This document shows positions 43,538-53,384 of a DNA stretch of 64,000 nt, in pieces. A program made the translations under genes and the position numbers. The DNA comes from Metellina segmentata (lineage: Eukaryota > Arthropoda > Arachnida > Araneae > Tetragnathidae): contig OX375877.1 of the NCBI GenBank assembly GCA_947359465.1, forward strand, positions 50,816,744 to 50,880,743, written 5' to 3'. Position 1 is the first letter of the stretch, and each line of letters opens with the position of its first letter. Below the pieces are notes generated by a model. It searched no databases, had not been told where the DNA came from, and saw only the letters and a program-made list of their open reading frames with translations.

Positions 43538-44394
43538 TTAACCTTTAACTGCTGTCATGTGTCTGTGAGACACATGACCCCAAATCATTTTTGACAGGTC
43601 GTTTCCACCTCTTAAAGTGAATATTGGCCCAGTCCTATTCAGTACCTTCCTACTACGTCCAACAGAAGCCATGTTGCAAGACTGGCTTGGTTTCCCCGAC
43701 TATTTCGTGTTTTACACTATTTGTATTTCCTGCGTGGTTTCTTAGACCCCTTCACAGCATTTGCGTTACTGTTCTTGTTGAATGAAATCGTCTAAGTGGG
43801 AGTAAGGAATTTCGGCAGAGAGCCCAAAATGGCAACAAACTTTACTAAAAAACGACCTGTGTATTGTACACAAAAATAAGTTCAGGATATTGTTGATAAT
43901 TGGTCGGAAATAGAGTATTGGACAGTGAAATTTCGGATAATATTATTGAAAGCGAACACGAAACGGATTAGGAAATTTAGGCAGCTGAAGATGAAAACAT
44001 TTCAAGTGCGTCTCCACAAGAATAATATTTCTACGGAAAAAGTAACTTCAAATGGGATGCCCGTGGGGGGGGGGGAGAGACCTAATCGTGCCGTTAGAAC
44101 ACCAAAACACAACATAGTTTTATAGTTTCCAGGGTTGAAACGTCCTGCAAAATTAGGTTCGAAATCTAAGCCTGAAGAGACATGGAATCTACTTAACTTA
44201 TATAGTAATATAAAATGTATTTCATGTTAAGAATTGAATTATCTAAATTTAAAATGTATAAATAATAACTATCTAAAGAATATTTCATTAATATATTATA
44301 TTAATGAACTTTATAAGCACTTTAGTGAGCGATGTCTGAGAGACCCCTCCACACAAGTTACGAAACGGTTTGTCACACAGCAGTTAAGGGTTAA
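43538..44394 (+). mobile_element. piggyBac element, internally deleted, 849 bp
   Basis: Ends CCTTTAACTGCTGT (from 43542) and the inverse of CCCTTAACTGCTGT (ending 44390), flanked by TTAA at 43538-43541 and 44391-44394. The sub-terminal region at 43558-43580 contains a further short palindrome ('catgtgtctgtgagacacatg'). Remains of the transposase N-terminal part lie inside. The central catalytic region is deleted. Confidence 0.92.
43925..44205 (+). pseudogene. piggyBac transposase N-terminal fragment
   Basis: Readable in pieces across frames: 'SDNIIESEHETD' (about 43934), which is the acidic N-terminal segment, then 'NYFYGK'-like and 'FKWDA' text, 'RPNRAVRTPKHNIV' (about 44085) and 'KPEETWNLL' (about 44170). 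The order and spacing match the start of piggyBac transposases. A G-run at 44065-44076 marks a frameshift. The catalytic Asp residues lie beyond the deletion. Confidence 0.8.
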
Positions 44395-45025
44395 ACCGGT
44401 CGAGTCAGTTCAATCCCTGACGGCCACAAATCACACGATTGATTTGTAAGATTTTTCTTTGCAGAAAAGGGTGAACAGCCAGGCGTCATAGACACAAGAA
44501 GGTCCAGAATCGAAGCAACCCACACAAACACAAGGCTTAAAATACCTCTCATATAAAATACATGGAGCTTCTGCCTCGGTATCACCTGGCTGTTCTACGA
44601 CAGGGCGAGTTTCAGTCCGAATTTCACCTGCCACGAGTCTTAAAAAAAGTAGCGTGAGCAGCTGATATCTTCAAATCCTTTGCCATCTGTCATCCGAGTT
44701 ATTCTGAGGAGTCTTGGGAGGTGTGATTAGGTATTCACGAGAGTGTGAATTCTCGAATGCGGATATCCTCTTTCAGGGAAGGCTGCTCTGCACGTGTCAC
44801 CATGGGTATTCGGGGCTGGTAACCCACATGGGGTGGGGCCGCTGAGGTAATATCTATTGAGGATTCAAGTGCGACTATCAGTTTTGATCCATCCTCGGGC
44901 AAGTTATGAGTTACTGTAATGAAATTAGTGACGTGAGTACCACTGATGTGAATAACCTGGTCTGCGTAACTCGAATCATTTGGTGTGCAACATTGAGCTA
45001 TTTTAGGGCTTACCGTATGGTCAAT
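44395..45025. other. unassigned
   Basis: Overlapping minus-strand open frames at 44391-44634 show no domain. A moderately GC-rich stretch lies at 44690-44900. No repeats recognised. Confidence 0.3.
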
Positions 45026-45027
45026 AA

Positions 45028-46480
45028 GCTGTTTAAAAATAAAAGCAGAAGTCAGAGAAGTTAATGAGAGCTGTTTCTAAAATAAAAGCAAAATTTACAG
45101 AAAATGATTAGAGCTGTTTTTAAGATAAAAGCAAAATTCAGAGAACATAATGAGAGCGGATTTTAAAATAACAGCAAAATTCCGAGAAGATAATGAGAGC
45201 GGTTTTTAAAATAAATGCAAAATTCAGAGAACATAATGAGAGCGGATTTTGAAATAAAAGCAAAACTCAGAAAAGATAATGCGAACTGTTTTTTAAATAA
45301 AATCAAAATTCAAAAAAAATAATGAGAGCTGTTTCTAAAAAAAGCAAAATTTACAGAAAATAATTAGAGCTGTTTTTAAGATAAAAGCAAAATTCAGAGA
45401 ACATAATAAGAGCGGATTTTAAAATAAAAGCAAAACTCAGAGAAGATAATGAGAGCGTTTTTTTTTTATAAATAAAAGCAGAATTTAAAGAACATAATGA
45501 GAGCGGATTTTAAAATAAAAGCAAAATTCAGAGCCGTTTTTAAAATAAAAGCTAAATTCAGAAAACTTAATGATAGCTGTTTTTAAAAATAAAAGCAAAA
45601 TTACGAGAAGATAATGAAAGTGGTTTTAAAAATAAAAGCAAAATTCAGAGAACATAATGAGAGCGGGTTTTAAAATAAAAGCAAAACTCAGAGAGGATAA
45701 TAAGAGCGGTTTTTTAAATAAAAGCAGAATTCATAGAACATAGTGAGAGCGTGTTTTAAATTAAAGGCAAAATTTAGAGCCGTTTTTAAAATAAAAGCTA
45801 AATTCAGAAAACTTAATGAGAGCTGTTTTTAAAATAAAAGATAAATTCAGAGAAGATGATGCGACCGGTTTTTAAAATAAAAGCAGAATTCAGAGAAGAT
45901 GATGAGAGCTTTTGTTAAAATAAGAGCAAAATTCAGAGAAAATAATGCAGAGACGTTTTAAAAATAGAAGCTAAATTCAGAAAACATAAGGAGCTGTTTT
46001 TAAAATAAAACATAAATTCAGAGAAGATAATGAAAGCGGTTTTTAGAAAAAAAGCAGAATTCAGAGAAGGTAATGAGAGCTGTTTTTAAAATAAAAGCAA
46101 AATTCAGAGCCGTTTTTAAAAGAAAAGTTAAATTTAGACCTGTTTTAAAAGTAACAGCTAAATTCAGAAAACATTAAGAGCTGTTTTTAAAGTAAAAGAT
46201 AAATTCAGAGAAGATAATGCGAACGGTTTTTAAAATAAAAGCAAAATTCAGAGAAGATAATGAGAGCTGTTTCTAAATTAAAAGCAAATCTCAGAGCTGT
46301 TTTTAAAAGAAAACAAAATTCAGAACCATTTTTTAAATAAAAGCAAAATTCAGAAAACATAATGCGAGCTGTTTTTAAAAGAAAAGCAAAATTCAGAACC
46401 ATTTTTTAAATAAAAGCAAAATTCAGAAAACATAATGCGAGCTGTTTTTAAAATGAAAGCAGAATTCAGAGAAGAGAAGA
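45028..46480. repeat. ~42 bp minisatellite, roughly 30+ units
   Basis: The unit 'gagagctgtttttaaaataaaagcaaaattcagagaa.ataat' varies between copies (gctgt/gcggt/ccgtt; gaagataat/gaacataat). Two variants (…gaacataa… and …gaagataa…) alternate in parts of the first half, which hints at a ~84-base higher-order unit. Unit length slips because of A-runs and truncated units (for example 45530, 46110, 46300). A minus-strand frame at 46205-46402 is repeat-encoded and not a gene. Confidence 0.95.
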
Positions 46481-46758
46481 ACTATTGTAAAATCATACAC
46501 TTACTATGGTATACTGTAGGATTTCGATAAAATATTAATTTAACTTTCTACCATCGAAATACATTGAGTGTGTTTTAGATGCACATTTTGTTTTCGTCGA
46601 ATTTCAGTTTTTTTCTTAATGTGTAACTTTTACATTTTATATCATTTCAATTACCACTGAATCGCATGTTTTCTTAAATCTTTTTAAAAAGCTAAAATTC
46701 CGGGCATAAAAGAGATTCTGGAGCAAAAACTGAAATGTATCCTCCACAAAAAATAAAA
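46481..46758. other. unassigned AT-rich DNA
   Basis: Spacer between the minisatellite and the Helitron pair. Nothing recognised. Confidence 0.4.
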
Positions 46759-47033
46759 CCTATATAAAAAAAATTGTTTGAAAATAAATATTTTCTCCCA
46801 TTTCAAGTTTTTTTATCCATTTTAGGTCATTCTAATGTAAAATTAGTGGTTTCTTTATTTCGAGCCTATTTGTGTGCCAAAATTACTACCAAAGGAATGG
46901 GTATAGTTCCATGAAACTGCTTACTGTGAGTACTCGCACTCATTGTGAATTGCAATGGGTTAGTCTCTCAATCTTCCTTTTTTATGTCTGTTTTTAAGGA
47001 TGTTTGTTACTAGTATAGCATAAAATTATTAAA

Positions 47034-48643
47034 TCTATATAAATAAGAATGGAGTGTTTGTTTGTACATTAAATATTTTCGACCCATTTCAAGTTTTCTA
47101 TCCGTTTTGGACCCTTCTGATGCCAAATCCGCCTTTTTTGCGTTTGGTGTCTGTCTGTCCGTCTGTTTGCCTGTCTGTCTGTATGTATGTATGTATGTAT
47201 GTATGTCTGTCTGTCTGTCTGTATGTATGTATGTATGTGCCCTATACACGTCCACACGGTTTAATATATTTTCATGGAAATTTGTATGCAGTGAGTACTT
47301 ATCTTCATTTAATGAGTGGAATTGGTTGCGAAAGTCTGTCTGTCCGTCTTTCTGTAATATGTTTGATTTTGTGTTTGTGTGTTTGTGCAGACATCACATG
47401 AATTTTGTTCCAGATATTTGAATTCAATGTATTTAATTTTATACATAATCTATTAGTTTAGTGAATGCAATATTAAATATTTCTTTATTGTTATATTTAG
47501 TTGCGTTTCATACTAAAACACCTGAGTAAGTATAGTTAAATCAACCATAATTTGATAGTTTGGGAAAAATTGGAATGCATATTGAATATTACGATTACTT
47601 CGATTGCTTTATCAGTACTGATAAAAAAGTAATTATTCTTCACAAAATTATTTTTTTTATGGAATTTCAGCTATAATATTTCATTTATTTCGAGTCTTAT
47701 TTTTGTTCTTTGCGCAATGAAAACGATTTCCGAATATTTGGGACAGACGATATTTTCAACGAACGGGAATGAACAAGATTCGAGCGAGCAGTGATATTTT
47801 CTGTTTCTTTAGCTCTGAATTAATTCCACATTTCTAAATTTTGTGCACTTTTAGTTGTAAGTTGTGGCAACTGTGCGAGATCAAGAGATAAAGATGAATA
47901 ACAAATTAATGTCTTTAGAACAATTTTTTCCGACATCTTTTATTTTGTTTTATTTTGCTGTTTTCTGTATTAAACATTTATTATTTTAATAAAAGTGTTT
48001 TCCTTCTTTTCTCACGCAGCACCACCACAAAGTATTCGACTTAAAAATGGCAGGTAAGTCAGAATACATTTTCAGTAAATTTGAAGTGTAGTTATGCCAT
48101 TATTGAAAGAATAATACCGCTATTAAAAGAATAATAATGTATAAAAAATCCGAACTAGAACTTTTCAAACATTAAAAAATTCGTTGTCATAGTGACTGGA
48201 GAAGATTGAGAAATTTCACTAAGTCACATACCGAATGCAAGAGTGCCACAAGTAAAAAAATATTGTTTTGTTGACTATGATTGCGAGAGAACTCCCCGTA
48301 AGTCGTCATTTTTATGTTAATTGAGTTGAACATGAAAAGAACTTAAGAAAGGGAATTCCAAATCTCCCTCAAAATCGTCTTTTGTAGTATTAACCTTAGT
48401 GTCACCTTTCGTCATTTTGTAGCTTTGTCATACAGCAAGGGTGCAATGTATGTGAAATGTATTACATGAATGGATATGCATGTGTAGGATTTGTGTCCAA
48501 AGTAAGTTGTTGAAATTATAAAAATGGCGAAAGGTATTCAAATTAATTTTTATTCTACAAAAACGTAAGTCATAAAAATTTTGATTATCTCTTCAATTTA
48601 GAGTAAACCAATTCAAACCGAGTAAGTTCGGGTATTTTGCTAG
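47034..48643 (+). mobile_element. complete nonautonomous Helitron, 1610 bp
   Basis: Starts TCTATATAAATAAGAATGGA at 47034 with A before it. Ends at 48643 with CTAG, T after it, and a short imperfect hairpin just upstream ('accgagtaagttcgggt', 48617-48633). These are the canonical Helitron features: 5' TC, 3' hairpin plus CTRR, insertion between A and T with no duplication. It encodes no Rep or helicase, so it would depend on an autonomous partner. A TGTC/TGTA microsatellite is included. Confidence 0.9.
47146..47240. repeat. TCTG/TATG tetranucleotide microsatellite
   Basis: Blocks of 'tgtctgtc' and 'tgtatgta' inside the Helitron. It generates spurious open frames in several frames on both strands. 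Confidence 0.95.
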
Positions 48644-49100
48644 TTTAATTTAATAAAATGGAAATGTTTATAAAACATACATTAGCTTAAAGAATACATT
48701 ATTTATATTTTCACTTGCATACATTTTAGGCAAGTTTCATGCTACAACAGCTGTATACTCATACTTATATCAACCTTAATTTGGCAGTTTTGGAGAATAT
48801 TGAATGCAAATTAAGCTTACTCAGGTCGTTATACAAATACAGCTGGAAAAGCAATTCTTTCACAAATAGTTTTTTACGGAAATTAAAAACTTTACATTAT
48901 TTATTTTGAGCGTTATATTTCCTTTGCGATTTTTAAATACTTTCCAAATATGTAGTACAGACGATATAAATAGAATACAACATTTAATGTTGCCCTTGTG
49001 GAAGGTTAAAATTAGTTATTCAATGTCCAATATCGCTATAGTCGTGTGTTTATTTTCTAGACAGCTTGTGTACATTTCCTCAAAAGTTCATGGGTGACGT

Positions 49101-49376
49101 CCGTAATTATAGAATTTCATCTTTTGACGAGTTTAAGTATACAGAAAAAAACCTTTTCAACCAATATTAGTAGCTTATCGAATTTATTCCAAGTATTTTT
49201 AAAATTTTGACGTGCTTTTCATTTAAAAAACGTTAAACTCATTTCTTTTCCATTTGAATTGAAATGAATTGATTTTATTGAAGCTGCACTCTTAGTAGGT
49301 AAATTGAATGCAACATTCTCAATCTGAACAGGAACGTGGAATCCATTCTAGATAAAATTTCTGAATTAAAAAAATG
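49101..49376. other. Helitron-derived or unassigned AT-rich DNA
   Basis: Probably part of the older Helitron, but too diverged for a clear alignment by eye. Confidence 0.35.
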
Positions 49377-49377
49377 C

Positions 49378-50193
49378 CTTAGGCCCGATGCACACATCCG
49401 GTTTTTCAACGTGCGGCGCCTCTGCGGCTAATCAAGGGCTGTCTGAGATACATTAGATCCAATTGAGTAGTGCAAACATACCTCTGGCGCCGCTGCGGTG
49501 ACGCACATCCAACTTGCGTGCAACTAATTCCTTAGTTCCCCACGGCGCCGCAGCTCGCCGCACACGCTACTCCGGTCTCAAGTACCTTGTTTTCATAAAT
49601 AAATGGAATATAAATAATGATTAATAAATGGTTGTATCCAGTAACGTCTATGTTGTTTCAGAATAGACTTTTTTTTACATCGAGTAAGCGAAATAAACAC
49701 GTTTTCTCCGATAGAATATTGATCACAAATGTCGCGAAATGAGTACTAGCGTCATTTCTCTGTAGTGGGTGCATAGTTGGGCTTAGGCGCCTCTGCCGCA
49801 ACGTAAGTGCGGTCTGAGATACATTAGATTCAATAGGGTAGTGCACACATGCCTCCGGCGCCGTTGCGACGACGCACGTCCAACTTGCCTGCAACATGTA
49901 CCGAAGTTCTCCACACACGCGTCTCCGGTCTGAAGTATCTTGTTTTCATAAATAAATGGAATATAAATAATAATTAATAAATTATTGTATCTAGTAAGGT
50001 TTATTTTGTCTCAAAATATACTTTTTTGTGCACCAAGTAAGCGAAATAAACACGTTTTCTTCGATAGAATATCCTTCGCAAATGGCGCGAAATGAGTACT
50101 TGCGTCATTTCACGGTTATGTGTGCATAGTGGGGCTTCGGTGCCGCAGCGGCGCCGCACGTTGAAATATCGGATGCGTGCACCTGGCCTAAGA
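49378..50193. mobile_element. GC-rich terminal-inverted-repeat element with internal duplication
   Basis: Ends 'ttaggcccgatgcacacatc' and the inverse of 'ttaggccaggtgcacgcatc' continue for about 40 bases to 'ttcaacgtgcggcgcc' on both sides. The interior is a 371 bp tandem duplication ('tctgagatacattagat' at 49442 and 49813; 'aataaatggaatataaataat' in both; 'gcgaaatgagtact' in both). Flanking bases 'atgc' on both sides, if the ends are taken as CTTAGGCC, could be a 4 bp duplication. A TTA/TAA target (PIF/Harbinger style) does not match exactly. No transposase. Confidence 0.8.
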
Positions 50194-50636
50194 TGCAATG
50201 GTAATAAAAGAAATGAAAACTCGCGTTCGTTGACCACGTAATTTTATTTATTTTTTTGCTTTTTCAGTCGGAATTAAATTTTTATTTAAAATTTTGATTT
50301 GTTTTTAACTGTGGCAACTGTGTGAAATCACGAGATAAAAAAGAATCATGAATCAATATCTTTAAAACAACGATTTTCCATCCACAAGTCAACAATTGAG
50401 CCGTTACATTTTAAAGTGGTATAAGTCCACTTTAAAAAAATTAGTTTATTTTCTTTAATAATTTTAATAGTTATTATTGCATAACAAAATTTCACAGGTT
50501 TTTAGTGTTAAAAACATCATCCGAATTGAGTAACGTTTGGCGATATTTATTAATTAATTCAAACGCAAACCCCTAAATATTTCGATTTATGATCAAATGG
50601 ACTTATACCACTTTCAAAATTAACGACTCAATTATA

Positions 50637-50900
50637 GGTAGGAAGGTATTTTAGCTAACGTCACTATGGAGAAACACAACGGGCTATTAGCGACGGTCCG
50701 GGATCAAACCAGTAGGGAAAAATTCGAGGACAACACCACATAATTTGGAACTATGGTCAGATGACGAGGTTACGCCTCGGCTGGCACTCCACTCTCTAAA
50801 CTTCCACACAGCGCCAATGTGAGGATATTGGTGGCACGGCAGATTTAACGTGCACCAGTCCCCTTCGTACACGACGGTCTCGCCAAACAAATCTGTTACT
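50637..50900 (-). mobile_element. SINE family B, head truncated
   Basis: 'ggtaggaaggtattttagctaacgtcac' tail side, the body ('ggctggcactccactctcta', 'ggcagatttaacgtgcacca'), ending 'cccttcgtacacgacggtc'. Confidence 0.88.
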
Positions 50901-50989
50901 ATTGAAACTATGAGTGCTAGAGTATTCCCCACACATTCGTCATTTTTATGAATTGATCAACTACAATCTTACGGGAATTTCTCTCCGGA

Positions 50990-51060
50990 GTTGGCGTCTT
51001 TGGCGCAGATAGGCCAAAAATGGCCTCCTGTTCCTTAAAACCCCAAACCAAGCAACCATA
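50990..51060 (-). repeat. repeat E copy
   Basis: Inverse orientation: 'gcgtctttggcgcagatagg', 'ccaaaaatggcc' and 'aaccccaaaccaagcaacca'. Confidence 0.5.
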
Positions 51061-51160
51061 ACCCTCCCTCAAAATCAACTTTTGTAGCAGTCACCTTGGT
51101 ATCTCCGTTAGTAGTTTTGTCGTTATATAACAGGGGTGGGATATACATTACCCTACAATA

Positions 51161-51660
51161 ATGAACCGGACGCCAGCGGTTTTGCATAAAATCCGACTAC
51201 TTGTGTTGGGGGTGTTTTTCGTGGTATGGCCTGGGGGACCTTTGCATTTTGTTCCTGGTCAATTGAACGCCGACGCCTACATGAACATTTTGGACAATCA
51301 GGTTCTTCCTACGCTCAGGCAATTTTATGGAATGGATGAATGTTACTTCCAGGACGACTACGCTCCATGTCATGTTGCAGCATCTGTCAAGCAGTGGTAT
51401 CGAGACATGGATGTAAAACGTCACCCTGGCCTGTTCAGAGTCACGACTTAAACACCATAGAACATTTGTCGGACGAGTTTGAGCGACGCTTACGGACCAG
51501 GGAACCACATACGAAATCTAACATCTGAGCTGGCGACATTCTATCAGTACTTGTCCTAGAAGAGTTGCTAGTGTAATTGCAACACGTGGAGGACCATCCC
51601 CCTATTAAAGCATGTATTATTTCCCTTATACCATCACATCTTGCTGTCTGGTCCATTATT
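51161..51660 (+). pseudogene. Tc1-like transposase relic, catalytic half
   Basis: In the first frame (51161-51451): 'PLHFVPGQLNADAYMNILDN', 'VLPTLRQFYG' and the second catalytic block 'YFQDDYAPCHVAASVKQWY'. A frameshift near 51400-51430 leads to the third block, 'PWPVQSHDLNTIEHLSDE', 'FERRLRTREP' (51413-51520). The spacing between the Asp of QDDYAPCH and the Glu of DLNTIEH is close to the 34 residues expected of Tc1. The N-terminal DNA-binding half is absent. The C-terminal remains run on to about 51650. Confidence 0.9.
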
Positions 51661-51670
51661 GTTGAGTAGA

Positions 51671-51890
51671 GTACGTGTAATTAAGTTGGAAGAGTAACGG
51701 ATTAGCAACCGGAGGTTTACGATTTCGATTCCAGCCAAAGACCGTTGTGTACAAAGTGGGCTGCTGCACGTTAAATCTATCGTGGCGTTAAATGTCCTTA
51801 TGTTGGCGTGTTGTGGAAATTTGGAAAGTTGGGTGCCTGCTCAGATTGCCTCGTCATCTGACCGTGGTTCTAAATTCCGTGATGTTGTCC
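51671..51890 (+). mobile_element. SINE family B, tail missing
   Basis: The head 'gttggaagagtaacggattagcaaccggaggtttacgatttcgattcc', then 'aaagaccgttgtgtacaaag' and the body to 'gtgatgttgtcctcgtatcc', where it joins family D sequence. Confidence 0.87.
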
Positions 51891-52125
51891 TCGTATCCGA
51901 TGGTCCTTGGCTGAACATAATTTCGTTGTCGCAACCCTTATGTTGCTGATACGTTTCTGGTCTACCCAGGCTCAATGATCCCTATGGAAATGGTTCGTCA
52001 TCTGACTGTAGTTCAAAATTACGCTGTGTTGTGTTCGATTCTTTGTCGTTGGGATTGATCCTGGAACGTCGTCAATAGCCCGTTGTGTAGCTCCAGTATG
52101 ACGTAAATTAAAATACCTACTTAGC
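51891..52125 (+). mobile_element. SINE family D, most complete copy
   Basis: Begins with 'gatggtccttggctgaacataatttcgttgtcgcaacccttatgttgctgatacg', which is the inverse of a family B head. It continues 'tctggtctacccaggctcaatgatccc', then the common tail body and 'aaaatacctac'. Family D therefore carries a tRNA-like head in reverse orientation. Confidence 0.75.
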
Positions 52126-52790
52126 TATCATGTGTACTAATTGGAAGTAAAATATGATTGAGTATCAATACACAACCATAAAATGGTTTTTTGAATTGAA
52201 GCCAAAAACATCATTTTTTTGTTTGCCGTATCCCCTCAAAATAAGAATGGTCGGTTTGGGGGTTTCGTAGTACAAGGGTCAGATTAGGTCCTGTTGCTCC
52301 AGGCATAAGACTGACAACATCACGTAATAGACACACAAACGATGACAGTTTTACTGACCCAGAAGACAGAAATACACCCAGGGAGGAAAGCACTTAACAG
52401 TAATTTGAACCTACAACTCGAAGGTTACTGGCGCAGTTGGCATACCCACTGAGTCAAAATTTGAATGCAGCAATTTTCTAGCATTTTCCCAATTTGAAGA
52501 GTTTTTATAAATAGGAATCTCCTGATCTTTCCCTTGAAGGATTTGTGACATCTGGCCGCTGTTGGCGATCATTTTAGTAGAGTTCTTGGCGACTATCCTC
52601 CTGCTCGGTTGTTGTAGAGGAAATGGCATTTGGATATTTGTCTCGGCTGAGAGAGGCTGCTTTTGTTTTTAAGGTGCGATGTACTGCACCGGATGAAATG
52701 ATATTTGTCTTTGTGTGTGCTGTCGCAGTGTTTGATGTGTGTCTTTGTTGTTGATTTTACAACCTTGTGTTTAGTTATTGGAGAAGAACA
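52126..52790. other. repeat E copy and unassigned DNA
   Basis: Repeat E-like phrases at 52235-52330 ('ggtcggtttgggggtttcgt', 'acaagggtcagattaggtcc'). Minus-strand frames at 52211-52629 show no domain. Confidence 0.35.
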
Positions 52791-52798
52791 TCACATGA

Positions 52799-52957
52799 TC
52801 GATCCCAGATCATCGTCAATAGCCGTTGTGTTGATCTAGTACGCCGTCAATTAAAACTACCTTACCTTACCTCTATAAATTGTTCTTCGACTTTGATCTC
52901 GGACAGTCGCCAATAGCCCGGAGTGTTGCTCCAAAGCGACGAAAATTGAAATGCTTA
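52799..52957 (+). mobile_element. two SINE 3'-end fragments in tandem
   Basis: The first (52799-52873) ends 'aaactaccttaccttacc'; the second (52890-52957) ends 'aaatgcttacct'. Both carry only the last ~75 bases of the SINE body. The phrases 'ctctataaattg' (52873) and 'ctctttaaattg' (52959, 53239) resemble each other, so serial insertion at the same site is likely. Confidence 0.8.
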
Positions 52958-53250
52958 CCTCTTTAAATTGGCCGACCAACCGGTATAGTGGTTAAGGTGT
53001 TAGCCTCTAGATCGGAAGGTCCCCGGTTTGAATCCGGGTTCGGGCATGGATGTTTGTAAGCGTATACCAGCTCAGGTGTTGCTTCGTCACCTTAACATGG
53101 TTCAAAATTACGAAGTATAAAATTGTTAGGGGCAATGATGGTCCTCCCACTGGGTGCTCCTTCACAAGTGGCCATCACTTCCGGCCTTGTAGTGACCAAT
53201 GACTTAGGTCAAATGTGCCCGCCATTAAAAAAAAAACCCTCTTTAAATTG
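52958..53250 (+). mobile_element. chimeric SINE (A head and mid-body, C tail) with 13 bp target duplication
   Basis: CCTCTTTAAATTG lies at 52958-52970 and 53238-53250. The insert (52971-53237) begins with a family A head ('gaccaaccggtatagtggttaagg', B box 'ggtttgaatcc'), includes the A body phrase 'ccagctcaggtgttgcttcgtca', then switches near 53115 to family C ('aggggcaatgatggtcctccc', 'tcacaagtggccatcacttc') with the C poly-A tail. The single intact duplication shows that the chimera inserted as one unit. Confidence 0.92.
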
Positions 53251-53384
53251 TTTGCAATGAAAGAGTGCCATTGTGGATGGTAAAGTCGTAAATAAAGATG
53301 TTATTTTGAAATTTCGTTGCATCCAGTGACAGGTGACGGGTTGTCACGTGACCTCGCTACCTAAATTTACGGAGAAACAGAGAA

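Larger units (their letters stand above)
46759..51145 (+). mobile_element. older nonautonomous Helitron, interrupted several times
   Basis: Left part 46759-47033 aligns with 47034-47400 of the younger copy ('cctatataaa' start; 'atattttctcccatttcaag' against 'atattttcgacccatttcaag'; 'gtgagtact'). It is then interrupted and resumes at 48644, aligning with 47440-47900 ('aagtttcatgctacaaca', 'aaccttaatttgg.agttt', 'gacgatat'). It resumes again around 50270-50370 ('aactgtggcaactgtgtgaaatcacgagataaa' against 47860-47890) and around 51060-51140 ('accctccctcaaaatcaac' against 48365). A GC-rich TIR element and a SINE lie within it. Its 3' terminus is lost near the Tc1 relic at 51160. Confidence 0.75.

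Noticed and set aside
46205..46402. Open frame on the minus strand with repeated Phe/Leu/Lys motifs
   Set aside because: Encoded by the ~42 bp minisatellite; stops appear as soon as the unit length slips.
47010..47421. Several overlapping open frames of 60-119 codons on both strands
   Set aside because: They are produced by a tetranucleotide microsatellite inside a Helitron, where repeat periodicity keeps frames open on both strands.
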